Source: BOG-908 sp964242115 (GTDB lineage Bacteria > Pseudomonadota > Alphaproteobacteria > Acetobacterales > Acetobacteraceae). From it: a DNA stretch of 64,000 bases. The stretch covers positions 62,001-126,000 of the forward strand of contig CAXSZX010000013.1 of the NCBI GenBank assembly GCA_964242115.1. The letters run 5' to 3'. Under the pieces are notes generated by a model. That model was not told the origin of the DNA. It made no database searches and was given only the letters and a program-made list of their open reading frames with translations. This document shows, in pieces, positions 26,123 through 35,909 of this stretch. Within the stretch, counting starts at the first letter, position 1, and each line of letters starts with the position of its first letter. A program made the translations under genes and the position numbers.

Positions 26123-27013
26123 TCAAGCCTCGTTCCTGTCGCATTCCTGCCGTCGAACGTGCATGTCGACCAACGCATCCACACCCTTAGCCGGCAACGG
26201 GCCAGCCGCACATATCGCGTCAGCGTTCTGCCGCAACCACCTGTACCTGGCTGCATCGCGCGCGTCGTCGTGCGGCGTGCTCCTGGTCCCACCCGCTTGC
26301 GCAAGCAGCGCTGCCCGGCACACCTTTTCCCATCCCGTGTCGTTGTGCCGGCTCAAATCGTTCACCACCGCGAACCGGTCGATCGTGCCGACGAGCAGCG
26401 CCTCGTTCACGCGCGAGACCTCGAACGGATGCGCTTCGTCCACCTTCACGTAGAGCATCGGCCGCCCGCCGTAGCCATGCACGGCGGCCGCCAGGTTCTG
26501 CACCTCGTCAGGCGCCAGCGCGCCGTCGCCGACGCGGTAGACGAAGATCTTATCGGACGTGGCCAGGTCTTCTAGAAACTTGTCGCGCAGGAAAACCAGC
26601 GCACGATGGTATTTGGCACGCGCCTGCTCCTCGGAATGCTCCGCGTAGCTCAGGCCGGTATGTGCCGCGAACATCCCGTATTTCTCCTGGATCGCGTTCC
26701 AGTCCCTGGGGCCGTCCCGGCGCATGCGGAGCCGGGTAACATCGTCGATCGCGTCGAACCTGTTCTTCAAGCCGAGAAGAAGAGGAGCAGGTTGGATTGA
26801 GCACCACCGGAGAAAACTGACCGATTCAAAGTCAGAGCGGCGCTGGAACAGGCCGAACTCGCAACCATAGGACCGGTTTTTGGCGAAGGAACCACCGCCC
26901 ATGCTTTCGTAACGGCTTACCACCTGTTTCAGGCTGAGCGCCTGACAAGCCTGATTCCTCGGCTCGGCGACTGGCTTGCTGAGGTTCTCCGTTGTCGGAA
27001 TGGTCTCCTCCAT
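26123..27013 (-). CDS. Hypothetical protein with YESMGGG / CEFGLFQRR motif
   Basis: This is a 296-residue soluble protein. The N-terminal part has VSRYESMGGG followed by GCEFGLFQRRSDFESVSFLRW. The pattern S-G-x-CEFG-x-(Q/V)QR-x(6)-LLR is recognisable from uncharacterised proteins (DUF1796-like, possible papain-fold) that travel with glycosyltransferases. Later segments are KIFVYRVGDGALAPDEVQ and MLYVKVDEAHPFE. It lies 18 bases after a sulfotransferase gene, so the two are probably one unit. ATG 27013 is preferred to TTG 27028. Confidence 0.65.
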   Translation of the reverse strand: MEETIPTTENLSKPVAEPRNQACQALSLKQVVSRYESMGGGSFAKNRSYGCEFGLFQRRSDFESVSFLRWCSIQPAPLLLGLKNRFDAIDDVTRLRMRRDGPRDWNAIQEKYGMFAAHTGLSYAEHSEEQARAKYHRALVFLRDKFLEDLATSDKIFVYRVGDGALAPDEVQNLAAAVHGYGGRPMLYVKVDEAHPFEVSRVNEALLVGTIDRFAVVNDLSRHNDTGWEKVCRAALLAQAGGTRSTPHDDARDAARYRWLRQNADAICAAGPLPAKGVDALVDMHVRRQECDRNEA

Positions 27014-27031
27014 GAAGTTTTTGCGCAACGC

Positions 27032-27784
27032 CTAGGCCCGGTAGCCCAGCGCCGCCATGGACTTGCCGCACACTGCGACGAAGTGCGCCTTCTGCGCATC
27101 CGTCCAGGTCGTGTCGGCCAGCGTCAGCCGCTTGGTCCAGTCGTGCTTAGATTGCTGCTCCACGCGCCGCTCGGTAAAGAAAGCCGCGAGGCGGGACGCG
27201 AGGTTTGGTCGTCCCAGGTACTCGGCGATGCAAGCGCCCGCCGCCTGCGGTTTGTTGGTGAGGTCGAACTGGTCCACCACCAGCAGCTCCGGCCGTTCGG
27301 CCACCATCTGCGTGGCGGCGTCCACCACGTGCACCCAGGACTGGCACGCGTTCTCGAACGACGCGCCGAATTTGCTGCGAAACGAGTTGACAACCTCGAT
27401 GCCGTTGCGTTGTAACAACAGCACCCTCGCTGCGGGGAACGCACCGTAGATCAGGTCGCAACCGCGGATCGCCTCGGCGCCGGGCGTCTTGTCGACGAAG
27501 CCGTGGCCGCCATACGCCTTGGCGTAGAACGCGCGCAGGTAGTCCTGGAAACTCTCGCGCAGCAGCCTTGTGTCGAGGTCACCGGCCAGCACGCCGGGAT
27601 GCTGCCGGAACTCCGTCGTGTAAGTGTAGAACTGATGCAGCATGCGCTGGAATACCGGCACCACGTGGCTTTCCCCGCGGCCTTTCAGGCCTACGACTTC
27701 GCGCATCGCGTAGTAGGTGATCGACGTTCCCGACCGTGGTGAGCCGAGGATGAATACGTTGAGGCCGTCCGTCACGTGCGCCAC
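27032..27784 (-). CDS. PAPS-dependent sulfotransferase family protein
   Basis: This protein of about 250 residues starts with the 5'-phosphosulfate loop VFILGSPRSGTSITYYAM, followed by a VDKTPGAE segment and RVLLLQRNGIEVVNSFRSKFG, which corresponds to the 3'-phosphate-binding R...S region of Sulfotransfer_3 proteins. It probably sulfates a glycan or lipid made by neighbouring glycosyltransferases (inference). The start is uncertain: GTG 27784 gives a family-like N-terminus, while an in-frame TTG at 27823 adds 13 residues and has no ribosome site. Confidence 0.83.
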   Translation of the reverse strand: MAHVTDGLNVFILGSPRSGTSITYYAMREVVGLKGRGESHVVPVFQRMLHQFYTYTTEFRQHPGVLAGDLDTRLLRESFQDYLRAFYAKAYGGHGFVDKTPGAEAIRGCDLIYGAFPAARVLLLQRNGIEVVNSFRSKFGASFENACQSWVHVVDAATQMVAERPELLVVDQFDLTNKPQAAGACIAEYLGRPNLASRLAAFFTERRVEQQSKHDWTKRLTLADTTWTDAQKAHFVAVCGKSMAALGYRA

Positions 27785-27994
27785 TCCATGCCCCGGCTTA
27801 CCTCCTGACGCTGACGCGGACAATGCTCTGGCAGAACAGAAGCTTGCGCTCTAAGCTGGCTAGTCTTGAGAGGTTACGAAGCCGTCTGCATGGTGTCTCT
27901 GGTCTGCCGATCGGCGGAGGGGCGCGTTGGCTGCCTCCAGGGTGCCAGCTACCTAGCTGCACAGCCGGCTGCGTCAGGTTCAGGATCAGGATGA

Positions 27995-29755
27995 ATGGCC
28001 GACCAGCAAGACAACGCGACCCCGACCGAAGGCGGTGACGACCCGCAGGCCGAGTACGACGAGATCGCCTACCTCGCCGCCTTCCCGCGCATCGCCGAAC
28101 AGATCCGTAACGGCGCGCTGAAGTCGGGCCTGGAGCACTACACGCGCCGCGGCGCCGCCGAGGGCCGCCTCGCCCAGCCGCGCTACAAAAAGGCCTTGGC
28201 CGAGCAGGCCCTGCTGACCCGGCTGGCGACCCCGCAACGGACTGACCCCGCCGCCAGCGTCTCCGCCCCAAGCCTCTCAGCCGTCAACCTCCCCGCGGCC
28301 GCCGCCGCGCCAGCCCAGGCGGGCGCCCCCGGCCGCGTCCCCGGCGGCGCGGACGTGCTGCTGGTTTCCCAGAGCGGCACCTGCCTGGCGATCGGCTGGG
28401 TGGACGACCGCGCCATCCCGCTGCGCGGGGTCACCATCGCTTTTCCCGACGGGCATCTCGCCTCCAGCAGCCAGGTGGCCCGCTGCCGGCGTGCGGACGC
28501 GGAAGCCATCACCGGCTGCCCACCCGGCCACCTGCTCGGTTTCGTGGCGCTGGTCGAGCTCGGCCAGGGCCAGCTGCCGCCACCGGGCGCCGCGTTGCTG
28601 CTGGACTGTGCCGGGCGCATGGTCAGCCACACGCCCAGGCTCAACCTGCTCGAGCCGGCCGCCCTGCGAGACGCCGCGTTCGAGTACCTGCACGCCGCCG
28701 CCTACGCCGGCAACCCGGCCGTGGAGTCCTTCCGCCAGCTGCAGAACGGCTTCGGCGAGGGGCTGCTGCGGCTCAACGCCGCGCTCTCCGCCCGCATCAC
28801 CGCGGCGGCCCACGTCGAACGCCACGGCAACCACGCGCGCGCCTTTCGCGCCTCGGTCGTCGTCTGCCTGTTCGGCAAGCCGGAATACCTGTTCCTGCAG
28901 GCCGCACTTTTCTCCACCGGCCCGGGGGCGGCCGACTACGAGTACGTCTACGTCAGCAACAGCCCCGAACTTACCGAAGAGCTGCAGCGCGAGGCCCGCC
29001 TGGCAGCCCGGCTCTATGGTTTGGCGCTGACCATGATCTACCTGCCCGGCAACGCCGGCTTCGGGGCGGCCAACAACCTGGCCGTCCGCCACGCCGCCAG
29101 CGCACGCGTGCTGATCACGAACCCGGACGTCTTCCCGCGCGACCCCGGCTGGGCTGCCCGTCACGCAGCCCTGGTGGACGGCCTGCCCGCCGAGCAGACC
29201 CGCCTGTTCGGCGCGCCACTGTTCTACGACGACGGCGCGCTGATGCATGCGGGCATGTTCTTCGAGGCAGATGTCGGCCTGTCCGTCCGCCCGGACGGCA
29301 TCGAACGGGTGGAGCTGTTACGTGTGGACCACTACGGCAAGGGCGCGCCGCCGGACACGGCCGCCTTCCTGCGCTCCCGCCCGGTCCCGGCGGTAACCGG
29401 CGCATTCATGTCCGTCGACCGCGACTGGTTCGAGAGTCTCGGCGGCTTCTCCGAGGAGTACGTTTTCGGCCACTACGAGGATGCCGATCTATGCCTAAAG
29501 AGTTGGCAGGCCGGCGGGCCGGTCTGGCTGCACGACTTTCCGCTCTGGCACATGGAGGGCAAGGGCTCCACCCGCCGCCCAGCGCATGAGGGCGGATCGG
29601 TGATCAACCGCTGGCACTTCACCCGGCTCTGGGCGGACGTGGTGCGCGACGGCTTTGCCGGCCCTACCCCCGCCCGGATCGCGATCGATGGCGGCGACCG
29701 CGCCTTCCCGGGTGCCGGCGCACCGGCGGACATCGCTGCCAGGCCCGGGCGATGA
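27995..29755 (+). CDS. Glycosyltransferase family 2 with N-terminal helical module
   Basis: This is a 586-residue protein. The first ~60 residues carry a short module (YDEIAYLAAFPRIAEQI, then SGLEHYTRRGAAEGR) that recurs in large secreted and glycan proteins. Next come an Ala/Pro-rich linker and a middle beta-rich domain. A GT2 domain begins near residue 285 (ASVVVCLFGKPEYLFLQ), with NAGFGAANNLA, the DxD-like ITNPDVFP, and GHYEDADLCLKS, which fits the acceptor/base region. It probably extends a surface polysaccharide. The stop overlaps the ATG of the next glycosyltransferase. Confidence 0.85.
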   Translation: MADQQDNATPTEGGDDPQAEYDEIAYLAAFPRIAEQIRNGALKSGLEHYTRRGAAEGRLAQPRYKKALAEQALLTRLATPQRTDPAASVSAPSLSAVNLPAAAAAPAQAGAPGRVPGGADVLLVSQSGTCLAIGWVDDRAIPLRGVTIAFPDGHLASSSQVARCRRADAEAITGCPPGHLLGFVALVELGQGQLPPPGAALLLDCAGRMVSHTPRLNLLEPAALRDAAFEYLHAAAYAGNPAVESFRQLQNGFGEGLLRLNAALSARITAAAHVERHGNHARAFRASVVVCLFGKPEYLFLQAALFSTGPGAADYEYVYVSNSPELTEELQREARLAARLYGLALTMIYLPGNAGFGAANNLAVRHAASARVLITNPDVFPRDPGWAARHAALVDGLPAEQTRLFGAPLFYDDGALMHAGMFFEADVGLSVRPDGIERVELLRVDHYGKGAPPDTAAFLRSRPVPAVTGAFMSVDRDWFESLGGFSEEYVFGHYEDADLCLKSWQAGGPVWLHDFPLWHMEGKGSTRRPAHEGGSVINRWHFTRLWADVVRDGFAGPTPARIAIDGGDRAFPGAGAPADIAARPGR

Positions 29756-31089
29756 GCCGCGCCAGGCCGGCCGTCGTCGTAAAGCCGCCCGTTGTGCCGG
29801 CGGTCCAGGCCGGGCCGACGATCCTGCTGATCAGCCTGTTTCACCCCGAGCTGGTCCGCGGAGGCGCGCAGCAGGTCGCCTACGAACTGTTCCAGGGCTT
29901 GCGCGCGCGCGGCGGCTGCCACCCGGTGTTCCTCGCGACCATCGATAACAAATACCCGGCCCTCTACAAATCCGGCGCCCGCATCACCGGCTTCGACGGC
30001 CGGCCGGACGAGTACCTCTACCTCTCGCGCGACTACGACTACTGGTGGCACAAGACCGGCTCGCCGCTGCTGCACGAGGCGCTGGAAACGTTTCTGCTGC
30101 AGATCCGCCCGGACATCGTGCACGTGCACCATTTTCTCACGCTCGGCATCGACGTGCTCACCCTGATCCGCCGCGTGCTGCCGGACTGCCGGCTGGTGTT
30201 CACCTTCCACGAGTTCATGGGCATCTGTGCGGCAGACGGCCACATGGTCCGCCGCACCGACCGCTCGCTGTGCACCCACGCCAGCCAGGTGCGCTGCCAC
30301 CAGTGTTTTCCGGACCGCTCGCCCGAGCAGTTCCTGCTGCGCAAGCTCTGGTTCGCCCGGCATTTCGACCAGGTGGACGCGTTCACCGCGCCCGGCCGCT
30401 TCATGCTGGACCAGTACGTGCGCTGGGGCATTCCGGCCGGCAAGATCAGCCACGTCACCAACGGCCAGCACAACTACGCCGAGGCCGGGCGACTGCCGCC
30501 TGCCAGCGTGGGCCGCAACCGCTTCGGCTTCTTCGGCCAGTACGTGGACGTGAAGGGCGTTCAGGTGATCCTGCGTGCCGTCGCCTTGCTGCGCGCAGAG
30601 GGGTTCACCGACTTTGCGGTGGACCTGAACGGCGACAACATCGTCTACGCCACGCCTGCGCGCCGCGAGGAGTTCGAGAGCTTCTTCGCCGAGGAGAACG
30701 CACGTCCCGTCGAACAGCGCATCGTCACCGACCGCGGCTCCTACGAAGTCTCGCAGTTGCCCAGCCGGATGTCGCGGATCGATTGGTGCATCGTGCCCTC
30801 CATCTGGTGGGAGAGCTTCGGGCTGGTGGTCTCCGAAGCGTGGATGTTCGGCCGCCCGGTGATCTGCAGCGACGTGGGCGGGCTCGCCGAACGCAATTTG
30901 CACGACGTGTTCGCCCTGCATTTTGCGATGGGGGACCACCGGGCGCTGGCGGAGACGATCCGGCGGTGCTGCACCGAAGTTGGGTTGTGGGACCGGCTGG
31001 CGGCGAGCGTGCCGGCACCGCCGTCGCGGGAGGAGATGGTGGAGGGGTACCTTGGGGTTTATGGAAGCAAGCAAGCGGTTCTGTTTTGA
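29752..31089 (+). CDS. Glycosyltransferase family 4/1 (GT-B)
   Basis: This 445-residue GT-B enzyme has an N-terminal LLISLFHPELVRGGAQQVAYE acceptor-binding loop, DIVHVHHFLTLG, FTFHEFMGIC, and a C-terminal nucleotide-sugar domain with FFGQYVDVKGVQ and SIWWESFGLVVSEAWMFGRP (ExFGxxxxE type). It is translationally coupled to the GT2 gene. The last residues GSKQAVLF and the TGA are supplied by a repeat element rather than by the family fold. Confidence 0.9.
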   Translation: MSRARPAVVVKPPVVPAVQAGPTILLISLFHPELVRGGAQQVAYELFQGLRARGGCHPVFLATIDNKYPALYKSGARITGFDGRPDEYLYLSRDYDYWWHKTGSPLLHEALETFLLQIRPDIVHVHHFLTLGIDVLTLIRRVLPDCRLVFTFHEFMGICAADGHMVRRTDRSLCTHASQVRCHQCFPDRSPEQFLLRKLWFARHFDQVDAFTAPGRFMLDQYVRWGIPAGKISHVTNGQHNYAEAGRLPPASVGRNRFGFFGQYVDVKGVQVILRAVALLRAEGFTDFAVDLNGDNIVYATPARREEFESFFAEENARPVEQRIVTDRGSYEVSQLPSRMSRIDWCIVPSIWWESFGLVVSEAWMFGRPVICSDVGGLAERNLHDVFALHFAMGDHRALAETIRRCCTEVGLWDRLAASVPAPPSREEMVEGYLGVYGSKQAVLF

Positions 31090-31374
31090 CTGACCGTTTG
31101 AGAAATCGCCCCGGCGGCTATCCGACGCGGTGTTAGCAACCAACAACGTGCTTCTCGCGAGCCGCTAAGAACATGCTTTGCACGACGCTCCGATGCTCAT
31201 GGCCACTAGAGGGTCATCGCGGCGGCTCGGACCGATGGCGCCGCCGAGGCGATCCGCTCCGGAGCACGACAAAACACGTTTGTCTCCGCTGTCGTGCGCT
31301 CGCCGGAGAAAACCGCGACAGCCGCAATAAAAGCTTTTGCTACTTTTCTCGAGAAAGAAGCGCCTGCTTTCTCA
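31067..31374. repeat. Degenerate inverted-repeat element, copy 12
   Basis: A truncated left arm (GCAAGCAAGCGGTTCTGTTT) overlaps the end of the GT4 gene. The right arm (AAAAGCTTTTGCTACTTTTC, then TCGAGAAAGAAGCGCCTGC) follows about 250 bases later, after CCGCGACAGCCG. The junction is convergent, and the DNA in between holds no gene I can support. Confidence 0.65.
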
Positions 31375-32928
31375 AGGCATCCCAAACGCGTACAGCCTCC
31401 CGCCCGAAGACGGCAGGTTGTTCGTGCCCCAATACACCACGCCATCATAGATCGCCGGCCCGCAGGTAATCGACGTGCCCGCGTTGGCGAAGCTCCATAG
31501 CACCGCGCCGTTGCTCGCATCCATTGCGACCATGTTGCCGCCGGTGTCGCCGCCGAACACCACGCCGTCGGCGACGCTGACAGCACCCTCCGCCCCGGCC
31601 GGAGTGGCAGTCGTGTATTGCGCGAAGCCCGGTGCGGCCGTCTGCCACTGCACCGCGCCGGTGGCGGTGTTCAGCGCCGACCAGGATCCGCCGGTCGCCA
31701 TCTTCCCCGACGGATATAGCGTGTATGGCAACCCGTTCGCATCGTTCTCGGCGACGTAGACGTTGTTGGCGTCCACCGCGGAGCCGAAGAGGATGCCGCC
31801 GCGCACGCCACCCGGCGCAGGCGTTGTCTTCCAGACGATCGCTCCGTTGCGCGGGTTGAGCGCCCAGTAGGTGCCGCTCTTTTGCCCGGCGCCGACGAGC
31901 TGCGTGGTGGTCCCGTTCGCGGTCACGCTCAGCAGGTTGGGTGCCGAGCCGAAATCATAGTCGTGGCCGGTGGGCACGGGACAGGGCTGGGCCGGCGTGC
32001 TGCTGCCGCAGTTGGACGTGTAGGTGTCGATGCCTTCAAGCCGGCGGCCCCATCTGACCGCGCCGGTCTTAACGTCGAGCGCCACCACCGAATCCACGTA
32101 GTCGTTGGGTCCAACGCAGGCCAGTCGCCCGGCATGTGTTGCCGCCGCCAAGCAGGCAGTGACCGATTGCGGCAGCGTGTAGTTGTTGCCGGTGGCCACG
32201 TAGATCAGGCCAAGGCTGTCGAAGATGGGAAAGCCGCTTCCCCAGATTGCCCCGCCGGTGAAGCCCTGCGGCACCATGAAGCTTTGCCATTTGAACTGCC
32301 CGGTGGCGGCGTCCAGCGCGGTGACGCTGCCGCGGAAGCTCGGCACGTAGCTGGCCGATTGCGTGACGGCGTATTCTTCGCTGGACGATGTGCCGATGTA
32401 GACGGTGCCGTCATGCACCACCGGGCTCGCCGTCAGCATCAGCCAAGGGTTCTTCTGCGCGCCCTGGTCCACGTCGGTCTTCCAGACCATGTTGCCGGTC
32501 GCTCTGTCCACGCCCACCACAATGCCGGACCGCCGGTCCGCCAGGATGATCAGGCTGCCGAAAATGGCCGGACTGCTGCGCGATTCCGACGAGGTCTGTC
32601 CGGTGTAGGACGACATCCAGCGCATCCAGACCTGCTTGCCGGTGCGGGCGGACAGCGCGTAGACGCCGCCCCAGTCGTCATCGAAGTAAACCACGCCGGC
32701 AAACAAGGTGGGCGTGGACGCAATGTTGCCGGCCGAGGTGAACGACCATTTCGCCACCAGCTTGCCCACCGTCGCCGGGCTGATGATCGTCTCGAAGGGG
32801 GCTTGGCGCTGGTTGCCGGAAAGCAGGCCTCCCCAGCCTGGCCAGCCTTCGGTCCAAGCAGCGCGGGCTGCGGACGCACCCAGCACCGCCAGTATCAGGC
32901 CGGCAAACAGCCGTTTGGGGAAAGACAA
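31372..32928 (-). CDS. Secreted PQQ-type beta-propeller protein
   Basis: This protein of about 518 residues has a signal peptide (FPKRLFAGLILAVLGASAARA) and a propeller made of PQQ-like blades. Repeats of the type VYALSARTGKQVW, VVGVDRATGNMVW, VTALDAATGQFKW, VVALDVKTGAVRW, WALNPRNGAIVW, WSALNTATGAVQW and MVAMDASNGAVLW can be counted. It resembles polyvinyl-alcohol dehydrogenase or BamB-like quinoproteins. I see no cytochrome c CxxCH, so electron transfer would need a partner. I chose TTG 32928 because GGAGG lies five bases upstream; a GTG about 40 codons earlier gives a second hydrophobic segment. Confidence 0.85.
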   Translation of the reverse strand: MSFPKRLFAGLILAVLGASAARAAWTEGWPGWGGLLSGNQRQAPFETIISPATVGKLVAKWSFTSAGNIASTPTLFAGVVYFDDDWGGVYALSARTGKQVWMRWMSSYTGQTSSESRSSPAIFGSLIILADRRSGIVVGVDRATGNMVWKTDVDQGAQKNPWLMLTASPVVHDGTVYIGTSSSEEYAVTQSASYVPSFRGSVTALDAATGQFKWQSFMVPQGFTGGAIWGSGFPIFDSLGLIYVATGNNYTLPQSVTACLAAATHAGRLACVGPNDYVDSVVALDVKTGAVRWGRRLEGIDTYTSNCGSSTPAQPCPVPTGHDYDFGSAPNLLSVTANGTTTQLVGAGQKSGTYWALNPRNGAIVWKTTPAPGGVRGGILFGSAVDANNVYVAENDANGLPYTLYPSGKMATGGSWSALNTATGAVQWQTAAPGFAQYTTATPAGAEGAVSVADGVVFGGDTGGNMVAMDASNGAVLWSFANAGTSITCGPAIYDGVVYWGTNNLPSSGGRLYAFGMP

Positions 32929-33214
32929 ATCGACCTCCGGGAGGCTCGACGACGTTCTGCACGCGCGGGCGTCCTGGCCGCAAATCATCACATCGAGAAC
33001 GAGCAAAACAGCCGCGCCCACCCAGGCCACACGGGTGCGGCAGGTCATTAGAAATAGGTAAATTTACGGTTGCGTGACGAAACGGGACGTTGTATCACAG
33101 AATTGTGAGCAACGCTGGGTTGCAGGTCAACGCCTGGTACTCGCTCATCAGCAGGACCACTTCCAAGTCGAAGGAGTTTTGAAGCCGGCCGCTCATCGCA
33201 GCTCAGGATTTCAA

Positions 33215-33736
33215 ATGATCAAGTCTTTTCACAGCATCATATTGTCTGCAGTGCTGTCCGTGGCGGTCACTGGGGCGGCGGCATCGCCCGTCGTCTACAG
33301 TTTCAGTGCCACGGTCACGCAATCCAAAGGCGGCCCCGCGAAAGGCACGGTCCTGCCGGTGACTATCACGCTGGACAACAGCTACCCGGCCGACGCCAAC
33401 GGTGCCGACCCCAGGCACGAGGCAACCTACAGCGGCGGTTCCGCCACCGCGTCCGGAAGCTCGCCCATCCTGTCGGCCGTGATCGGGAACATCAGCTTCC
33501 ACGGCTGGTACGACGTGGTGCACATCGAAAAAAACTTCGACGGCAGGTCCGAAGTCTCGATCCAGTCAACTGTGCCGCAATACGGCCTGTCGTTCACCAT
33601 GGTCATGACCACGACGGTGAAGGGCGTGGTGCACTCCATCGCTATTCCGCGCACGTTGTTTCCGGCTAATTTCCAAACGCACACGGTCTCGGTTTACGTC
33701 TCGCCTGCGGATCGTTTTGGCGGGACGGTCAAGTAG
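33215..33736 (+). CDS. Small secreted hypothetical protein
   Basis: This is a 173-residue exported protein. It has a signal peptide (HSIILSAVLSVAVTGAAA) and then a beta-rich mature part (VVYSFSATVTQSKGG, LPVTITLDNSYPADANGA, LSFTMVMTTTVKG). The beginning VVYSFSATV resembles PEP-CTERM-associated secreted proteins, but there is no C-terminal sorting signal. The ATG has AGGA six bases upstream. The 286 bases separating it from the propeller gene should contain both divergent promoters. Confidence 0.7.
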   Translation: MIKSFHSIILSAVLSVAVTGAAASPVVYSFSATVTQSKGGPAKGTVLPVTITLDNSYPADANGADPRHEATYSGGSATASGSSPILSAVIGNISFHGWYDVVHIEKNFDGRSEVSIQSTVPQYGLSFTMVMTTTVKGVVHSIAIPRTLFPANFQTHTVSVYVSPADRFGGTVK

Positions 33737-33870
33737 GAAAGCAAGCAGTTCTTTTTTGAAAAAAGAGCCAGTGAACTCTTGTAATCTGGGTTTTGCGCTC
33801 GCGGCGAAGTCCGCGACAGCCGTGACGGAAGCTTTTTGCTTCTTTTCTCGAAAGAGAAAGCCTGCTTTCC
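33737..33870. repeat. Intergenic inverted-repeat element, copy 13
   Basis: Full copy at a convergent junction. It starts directly after a TAG stop (TAGGAAAGCAAGCAGTTC), has GTCCGCGACAGCCG in the spacer and ends in a CTTCTTTTCTCGAAAGAGAA right arm. Confidence 0.85.
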
Positions 33871-33872
33871 TT

Positions 33873-35765
33873 TTAAAACCCAAACATATGATCCAGCGAA
33901 AACCCGCCACGCCCATCATCCAGCCCGTGATACCCGAACAGCCGGCACGTCACGTCGCGCACCAGCACGTAGCCTCCCTCGCCTGCACGCTGCACCGCCG
34001 CCTCCCCGAACACCTCGTGCGGCCGCACGATCGCCGATCCTGAGCACGCGACCCGCAGGCTTCGTGTCTCGATCGCAGCGCCGGTGCTGTCCACCAATTG
34101 CAGTTCGGTGGTCGAGACCGCATGCCAGGACGCGCTGGCCGGATAGATCAGCACCGCGAAACTTCGCCGGTGGCCGATACCCAGCTTGAGGAACAGCCGT
34201 GTGGTCAGCCCAGGCGGCGGCCCGCTGTAGGATTGCGGCTCGTCGCGGTAGGTCATCGCCGTGTTGAAGATGTGCGCGCCGAAACTGGTGTCCGCCGCGT
34301 GGCCGCTGGTGCGGTGTTCGTAACGGAACAGCCCGTGCATCCAGCCATCCGCCTGCCCGCCGTCGCGAAAGTCGTAGACCAGCTCGGCATGCCCCACCTC
34401 GGCGCCGAACTCGGCCAGGTCCACCGCCAGGTCGTAACGTCGTGGCAGGTTACCCAGGAAACGCTGTGCGGCGAGCCTGCCGTCGGCAGCGAACACGTCC
34501 AGGCGGATCGGCAGGCTGTCCTGCCACTCCGCCATCGGATTCGGCTGGACGATGCTGCGGAACTCCGCCGGCGGCAGGATAGGGAACGGCAGCAGGTAGC
34601 CGCGGCCCAGCAGGTTGGAGAGGGTGGGAATGCCAGGATCGGGGCGCAGATCGGCACGTTCCACGTTCACGTGGGCGATGCGCGTGTGGCCGTGACGCAG
34701 GATCTCGTAGCGGGGGCGGACCACGTGGCGGCCGGTACGTAGCTCGATCTGCGCGGGCCAGTGCACGCCTGGCAGCAGGTCGGCCACGTCCACCGCCATG
34801 CTGGCGAAAGGCGGCACCTCGCGGTCCAGCGCGACCGGATGCTCGGCACCCATCTGGTCGAGCGTGATCGCACCCGCTGGGATGGGGGCGGCGTGGCTGT
34901 TCTGCACCCACAGCAGCACCTGCTCGTCTGTGTTGGGCGCGGGCAGTCCGGCGTAGCGGTCGGACGGCCAGGCGTTGGCGTCGTGCGTCACGGACAGCCC
35001 CAGGTCAGGCCCCTCGCACGCTTCGCTGCGGTAGATGTCGAGCGCGTATTTCACCACGTCGTGGCCGGCCACTCCGATCGCGTGGATGAACAGCTGGCCG
35101 GCGAACTCCGGCAGGTCGAAACGCGCGCGCACCTCGCGGCTGTCGATGGAAAACGCGCCGGCGCCGTCCGCCAGCACCTGCTCCCAGGTGGCCAGCACGG
35201 CCCCGTCGGCACCGAACAGCCGCAGCCACAGCCGGACCCCGCGCGCGCCGTAGCCCGCCCAGTAGTTGGCGCTGACCAGGCGCGTGGAGGTGCCGCCGGC
35301 GTCGCGAAAAAAGGCGTGGTTGGTGGCGAAGTTCAGCCGGTCCAGGTAGGCGCGCGCGGTCAGCATCTCTGCAGGCAGGCGCGAGGAGTCCAGCGAACGC
35401 ACGCGCAGGCCGGGCGGGCAAAGCGGCGCGATGCGCTGCTCGGTGCGCTGGGTGTCGAAGCCGGCGATCAGCAGGGTGGGGGCGGCGCAGCGCGGCAGGT
35501 CGGTGAGCGGGCGCGCGGCGATACCGGCGAGCGACTGACCAAGGGCGCTGACGTCCTGCACGTAGAGCTCGGCAGGCGCCGGCATGTCCGGGTGCAGCGC
35601 GTAGAGTGCCGCGGCGACGCCGTCCGGGTCGAACACGGCGAGCGGGCCGGCTGCGCGCAGGTCGGCGGCGAGGTGCGCGATGGCTTCGGCGGCCAGGGGG
35701 TGGACCAGCGCCTTGTAGAGGACGTTGCCGCCGCGTTTGGCGTCGAAGGTCTGGATGTTCAGCAT
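33873..35765 (-). CDS. Large hypothetical protein in glycan-gene context
   Basis: This is a 630-residue protein with no signal peptide or membrane segment that I can see. Its N-terminus (NIQTFDAKRGGNVLYKALVH) and the following alpha/beta region (LAVFDPDGVAAALYAL, LLIAGFDTQRTEQRI) could form a Rossmann-like domain. The rest is beta-rich with many aromatic and Arg residues (YWAGYGARGVRLWLRLFG, FIHAIGVAGHDVVKYALDI). I do not recognise a family. It sits between sulfotransferase/GT genes and an ELM1-like gene, so a role in glycan or lipid modification is only contextual. Confidence 0.75.
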   Translation of the reverse strand: MLNIQTFDAKRGGNVLYKALVHPLAAEAIAHLAADLRAAGPLAVFDPDGVAAALYALHPDMPAPAELYVQDVSALGQSLAGIAARPLTDLPRCAAPTLLIAGFDTQRTEQRIAPLCPPGLRVRSLDSSRLPAEMLTARAYLDRLNFATNHAFFRDAGGTSTRLVSANYWAGYGARGVRLWLRLFGADGAVLATWEQVLADGAGAFSIDSREVRARFDLPEFAGQLFIHAIGVAGHDVVKYALDIYRSEACEGPDLGLSVTHDANAWPSDRYAGLPAPNTDEQVLLWVQNSHAAPIPAGAITLDQMGAEHPVALDREVPPFASMAVDVADLLPGVHWPAQIELRTGRHVVRPRYEILRHGHTRIAHVNVERADLRPDPGIPTLSNLLGRGYLLPFPILPPAEFRSIVQPNPMAEWQDSLPIRLDVFAADGRLAAQRFLGNLPRRYDLAVDLAEFGAEVGHAELVYDFRDGGQADGWMHGLFRYEHRTSGHAADTSFGAHIFNTAMTYRDEPQSYSGPPPGLTTRLFLKLGIGHRRSFAVLIYPASASWHAVSTTELQLVDSTGAAIETRSLRVACSGSAIVRPHEVFGEAAVQRAGEGGYVLVRDVTCRLFGYHGLDDGRGGFSLDHMFGF

Positions 35766-35780
35766 GGGTGCCCTTGAAGG

Positions 35781-35909
35781 AAGGAAGGCCTTCTTTTTCG
35801 AGAAAAAGAAGCAAAAAGCTTTTGTCAGCGCTGTCGCGGAGTCTCCGGAGACGAATACCCAGGGAACAAAAGTTTTTTGGTTCATTTTTTCAAAAAAGAA
35901 CCGCTGCTT
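35781..35909. repeat. Intergenic inverted-repeat element, copy 14
   Basis: Full copy between tandem minus-strand genes (ELM1-like and the 630-residue protein). It has a CCTTC-type left arm, core GCTGTCGCGGAG and a slightly mutated GGTTC-type right arm (GGTTCATTTTTTCAAAAAAG). Confidence 0.88.
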
